Shown one piece after another: positions 34,241 through 36,821 of a stretch of DNA of 36,821 nt. This DNA comes from CAZOWM01 sp964583615 (GTDB lineage: Bacteria; Spirochaetota; B62-G9; DRHN01). The notes under the pieces were generated by a model. The model was not told where the DNA came from, searched no databases, and saw only the letters and a program-made list of their open reading frames with translations. Position 1 is the first letter of the stretch; each line of letters begins with the position of its first letter. The stretch is taken from positions 1-36,821 of the forward strand of contig CAZOWM010000035.1 in assembly GCA_964583615.1 (NCBI GenBank), in the 5' to 3' direction. Both the position numbers and the translations under genes were made by a program.

Positions 34241-34390
34241 TTATGCCCACAGATACCGGTCGACCTCCATTGCCGCCATACATTTTTGTCAAACGGCCAC
34301 GACTGCTCGTGTATATTCTCGGCCGCAACCATCGTCCCCACAGGCAAAAACGCCATCTATCGAGGTTATTGAGTATTTTTCTATTGTTTG
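34241..34390 (-). pseudogene. trxB: C-terminal remnant of thioredoxin reductase
   Basis: On the minus strand, the frame reads TSIDGVFACGDDGCGREYTR then AVVAV, a TGA (34291-34289), and QKCMAAMEVDRYLWA with a TAA at 34241. Thioredoxin reductases end with TxxxGVFAAGD, a YRQ.V.AAG.G segment and A..A...YL, exactly in this order; the TGA replaces the expected Gly (GGA to TGA would be one change). Upstream, similarity fades within about 15 codons and a stop follows. The N-terminal 250 residues are missing. Its place directly before the thioredoxin gene suggests a former trxB-trxA pair. Confidence 0.7.
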
Positions 34391-34448
34391 TTGTTCCAAA
34401 GAGCGGGATTTTTGTTAATGAAATTGTACTCTATCTATCTAGTATATC

Positions 34449-34467
34449 GATAATGATAATCATTGTC
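34449..34467. promoter_or_regulatory. Fur box upstream of the URO-D family gene
   Basis: GATAATGATAATCATTGTC matches the classical 19-bp Fur consensus (GATAATGATAATCATTATC) at 18 positions. It overlaps the -35 element of the promoter at 34463-34492, so iron-bound Fur should repress transcription. Confidence 0.85.
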
Positions 34468-34492
34468 AAAATATTTACTATACTGCTATAAT
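34463..34492 (+). promoter_or_regulatory. Promoter for the URO-D family gene
   Basis: TTGTCA (34463-34468) and TATAAT (34487-34492) are 18 bases apart. The -10 is perfect. The transcript would have a leader of about 155 bases before the ATG at 34654. The -35 lies partly within the Fur box. Confidence 0.7.
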
Positions 34493-34653
34493 ATAAAAAG
34501 ATTGAACCAATTCATTGGTGTTGAGCAAAGGCATTGAAAAAAATATCAGAAGATGAAAGAGGGCAATGAAATCCAATATCGGATGTCTGAGAAAAATAAG
34601 GTTTTTGCCGATGAGCATAAGTATAAGATAAACAAATCAACAGAGGAGACAGT

Positions 34654-35856
34654 ATGACTTCCAGAAAAAGAGTGATAGCTGCAATTGAAAGGAAAAACCT
34701 GGACAGAGTTCCCATCGATCTTGGTGGAACCGGGGCGACCACTATTCTTGCAAGGCCTTACTATGGACTGTTAAAGCTTTTAAACATTAAGAAGCACGTG
34801 TTTGTTGCGGATTGCCAGCAAATGTGGGTATACGTCGATAAAGAGGTTTCAAAAAAGTTCAATACAGATGTGGTATCGCTCTGGCCTATAAGAGATTTCC
34901 TGGGAGTAAGGAGAGATAAAGGATTCAAAGATTGGATTACCCCTAACGGAACCCCGGTGAAGATATCCCGGGATTTCAATCCCGAAAAGCAACAAGACGG
35001 GTCGTATATCTATAGGGTTGGTGATTATATCCAAAAGCTTCCCAAAGATGGATTTTATTTCGATGTGATAAAACCTGCATTCGACTGGGTCGAAACTCCT
35101 GCGGATGTAGAAAAGATAGACTATCCTGTAATGAGCGAGGAGGAAAAGTCCTGGCTGCATAAGAACGCAGGTGACCTCAGAGCGAAGACCGATAAGTTTA
35201 TCACTACAGATATCGTGGGAGGATGGTGTGACATAGCAGGGCCCATGCTGGGAAATGCGAAGTTTTATATGGATATTATCAGCAATAAACCAATGATACA
35301 TGCACTTTTTGAAAAACTGAACGATGTGTGGATGAAGAGAATTGATGCACTTGTTGAAGTTGTTGGTGATACTATTGATGCAGTGATTATGTATAATGAC
35401 CTCGGTTCGAATATGGCTGGTATATACAAGACGGAAACCGTAAGAGAAATGGTCATACCATATATTAGGAAATTTTATGAACACGTAAAAAAAGTGAGTA
35501 ATTATTACATAATTTTTCATTCCTGTGGTTCTGTGTACCAGTATCTCCCGGATCTGATCGATGCAGGAGTGAGGATACTTAATCCGGTACAGGTAGGAGC
35601 CAAAAATATGGAGCCCGAAAGGTTAAAGAAGGAGTTTGGAAAATACCTTGTCTTCTGGGGCGGAGCCTCCAATCCGCAGCATGAGCTTGCTTTTGGAAGC
35701 CCTGAGCAGGTGAAAGACCAGGCCAGAAGGCATACCCAGATATTCAAAGAAAATGGAGGGTTTATATTTACCCAGCCTCACAATATTCAATCAAATGTTC
35801 CACCTGAAAATGTGCTCGCCCTCTATGATGCAGGAAATGAGTTTGGGAAATATTGA
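34654..35856 (+). CDS. Uroporphyrinogen decarboxylase (URO-D) family protein, MtaA/methyltransferase-like
   Basis: The 400-residue TIM-barrel protein begins RKRVIAAIERKNLDRVPID, the usual start of the URO-D superfamily. The late motif IFHSCGSVYQYLPDLIDAGV, with His289 and Cys291, and a final NIQSNVPPENVLALYDA, place it with the corrinoid/coenzyme-M methyltransferases and their many uncharacterised relatives in anaerobes, not with HemE. In MtaA-like enzymes an HxC pair and a later Cys bind zinc; here the later region has His376 (TQPHN) in place of Cys. It probably demethylates or methylates a small molecule with a corrinoid protein encoded elsewhere. The ribosome site is GAGGAGACAGT. A Fur box controls the promoter, pointing to induction under low iron. 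Confidence 0.87.
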   Translation: MTSRKRVIAAIERKNLDRVPIDLGGTGATTILARPYYGLLKLLNIKKHVFVADCQQMWVYVDKEVSKKFNTDVVSLWPIRDFLGVRRDKGFKDWITPNGTPVKISRDFNPEKQQDGSYIYRVGDYIQKLPKDGFYFDVIKPAFDWVETPADVEKIDYPVMSEEEKSWLHKNAGDLRAKTDKFITTDIVGGWCDIAGPMLGNAKFYMDIISNKPMIHALFEKLNDVWMKRIDALVEVVGDTIDAVIMYNDLGSNMAGIYKTETVREMVIPYIRKFYEHVKKVSNYYIIFHSCGSVYQYLPDLIDAGVRILNPVQVGAKNMEPERLKKEFGKYLVFWGGASNPQHELAFGSPEQVKDQARRHTQIFKENGGFIFTQPHNIQSNVPPENVLALYDAGNEFGKY

Positions 35857-35931
35857 AATCTTTCACCTGATGAAGCAGCACACTGATGATATCCCTTCCC
35901 CTTGACTTCACAATGAATATTGGTCATTTTT

Positions 35932-35950
35932 GATAATGATAATCATTAAC
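35932..35950. promoter_or_regulatory. Second Fur box, upstream of the secreted protein gene
   Basis: GATAATGATAATCATTAAC matches the 19-bp Fur consensus at 17 positions and shares its first 16 bases with the box at 34449. It lies 88 bases before the ATG at 36038. The exact promoter hexamers are not clear in this AT-rich stretch. Confidence 0.8.
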
Positions 35951-36037
35951 ATCACGATTATTATTTTTTCATCGATGGAAAAACATTTTTCCTTGAGGAA
36001 GGAGTTTTTTAATTCCAATGAAAAAGGAGGAGTGGTC

Positions 36038-36604
36038 ATGAAAATATTTCACTCTTTTTCCATAGTGGCATTGATTGTGCTCGGAGTGGCGGCGGGAGGA
36101 ACCGGGTTTTCGGATATGAAAACAGAAAAACAAGGCGGCACAAAATCTGAAGAAACAGGGGAAACCCGGTGGCCGGAGCCATCGGCGAATGAGATTACCA
36201 TACAGGCAGAGGGGGAAATCCTGCACTATCAAAAAGAATCCTTCTGGAAGGAGCAAGATTTTTCTGATATTCTGTCATCCAGGAAGGAATTTGAGGCCAA
36301 TGAAACCAACTCATTCAGGAAAAATCTGGAGAGATATGACGTTCATTTATCCAACATTGCATATGAATTGAACGGAGAAAGGAAATCAATCACATTAAAA
36401 TGCAATGTAATAGGCGCGATGTACGGCTCGAATTCTTACGACTTTCATTGGCTTTTAGCAGATTTGCCATTCGATCTCTATCAATTCAAACAGCATGAAA
36501 AAGAGCTAACATACGAGGGAACGATAAATGGTGTTTCTACAGAGATAAGGCTTCTTTTCTCATTCTCCATCTCTCACTGCCATGAACATGTCTGGCCGAA
36601 GTAG
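36038..36604 (+). CDS. Fur-controlled secreted protein with His/Cys-rich C-terminus
   Basis: The 188-residue protein starts at the ATG at 36038, preceded by AAAGGAGGAGTGGTC; an in-frame ATG 36 codons earlier lies inside the Fur box region and is unlikely. It has a Sec signal peptide (MKIFHSFSIVALIVLGVAAG) with cleavage likely after GGTGFS or nearby, a polar, Lys/Glu-rich linker, and a beta-rich mature domain. The last residues, FSISHCHEHVWPK, form a cluster of three His and one Cys that could bind metal. No family recognised. Placement just after a Fur box suggests a role in iron or related metal handling outside the cytosol. This is inference. Confidence 0.7.
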   Translation: MKIFHSFSIVALIVLGVAAGGTGFSDMKTEKQGGTKSEETGETRWPEPSANEITIQAEGEILHYQKESFWKEQDFSDILSSRKEFEANETNSFRKNLERYDVHLSNIAYELNGERKSITLKCNVIGAMYGSNSYDFHWLLADLPFDLYQFKQHEKELTYEGTINGVSTEIRLLFSFSISHCHEHVWPK

Positions 36605-36821
36605 TCGGGACACATACTCGTGATCTCACGTTCTTTCGACTTTTTGATATAAATTGTATTCTCTGATACCCTTAGTGTACGCTTCATTCCGTGTTCTCTG
36701 TGCACGCCGCCGATTTTGAGATGATCTATAAGCAAGATGCCGTCGAATAATGAAAATCAAATATGCACTTTTCCTGGTCTTACTCAAACAAATCTTCTAC
36801 AGTTAGAAAATTCAACTATTT
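36605..36821. other. Right-edge region, no firm gene
   Basis: After the secreted protein stop there are 217 bases to the edge. An ATG at 36737 (MPSNNENQICTFPGLTQTN) stays open to the edge but has a poor ribosome site. On the minus strand a frame of about 60 codons runs across 36.58-36.76 kb (DGILLIDHLKIGGVHREHGM, then IYIKKSKERE) and may be a remnant; it has no early start codon. I cannot support either as a gene. Confidence 0.4.

Overview
The window reads as a chromosomal segment of a free-living, strictly anaerobic bacterium with a Gram-negative type envelope. The anaerobic signs are a tungsten/molybdenum aldehyde:ferredoxin oxidoreductase, a 2-hydroxyacyl-CoA dehydratase activase with its partner, an 8-cysteine ferredoxin, a B12-type reactivation protein and a MtaA/HemE-like protein. 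A lipoprotein with a clear lipobox and membrane-bound hybrid histidine kinases are also present. Base composition is moderate. Codon style and gene content would fit Spirochaetota or Desulfobacterota, but no rRNA or other firm marker is present, so I do not assign a phylum. No tRNA, rRNA, CRISPR array, IS element or prophage gene was recognised.

Layout. 1-2.9 kb: a lipoprotein with a fibronectin type III-like domain that runs off the left edge, two small overlapping genes, one of which may encode a 23-residue membrane peptide, a 59-residue Cys-containing protein, and a lone DhaL-like protein. 3.0-7.4 kb: a 948-residue fusion of aldehyde ferredoxin oxidoreductase to an iron-containing alcohol dehydrogenase, divergent from a PLP aminotransferase. 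Both have near-consensus promoters. 7.4-9.8 kb: a small-gene zone with a metallo-beta-lactamase-fold remnant, a CGGC-domain protein, a truncated methyltransferase and a MetH-activation-like protein. 10-16.7 kb: a DUF3467 protein, an M16C metallopeptidase, a large transglutaminase-like protein of unknown role, and a FabF-type ketoacyl synthase. 17-21.6 kb: a two-gene activase/dehydratase set that is often one polypeptide elsewhere. 21.6-26.9 kb: a phosphorelay cluster (hybrid kinase, Hpt protein, membrane hybrid kinase) and an RsbW-like anti-sigma factor. 26.9-28.7 kb: an ABC-class ATPase.

28.7-36.8 kb looks like an accessory region with visible gene decay. An ars-type locus (ArsR, a 40-bp operator palindrome, a permease, a small thioredoxin-like protein) ends in an acr3 gene broken by a 4-bp duplication, an apparent deletion and an in-frame TGA. 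A 45-codon stub of an FAD oxidoreductase, a CooT-like gene with an early TAA, and the C-terminal end of a thioredoxin reductase with a TGA lie nearby. Intact genes here encode TrmO, a ferredoxin with an RLI-like N-terminal half, and a thioredoxin with an added helical domain. At the right end two near-perfect Fur boxes precede a URO-D family gene and a secreted protein ending in a His/Cys-rich tail, suggesting a small iron-responsive module.

The most unusual single item is the acid-to-alcohol fusion enzyme. The most unusual regional feature is the clustering of partly decayed redox and metal genes around functional relatives.
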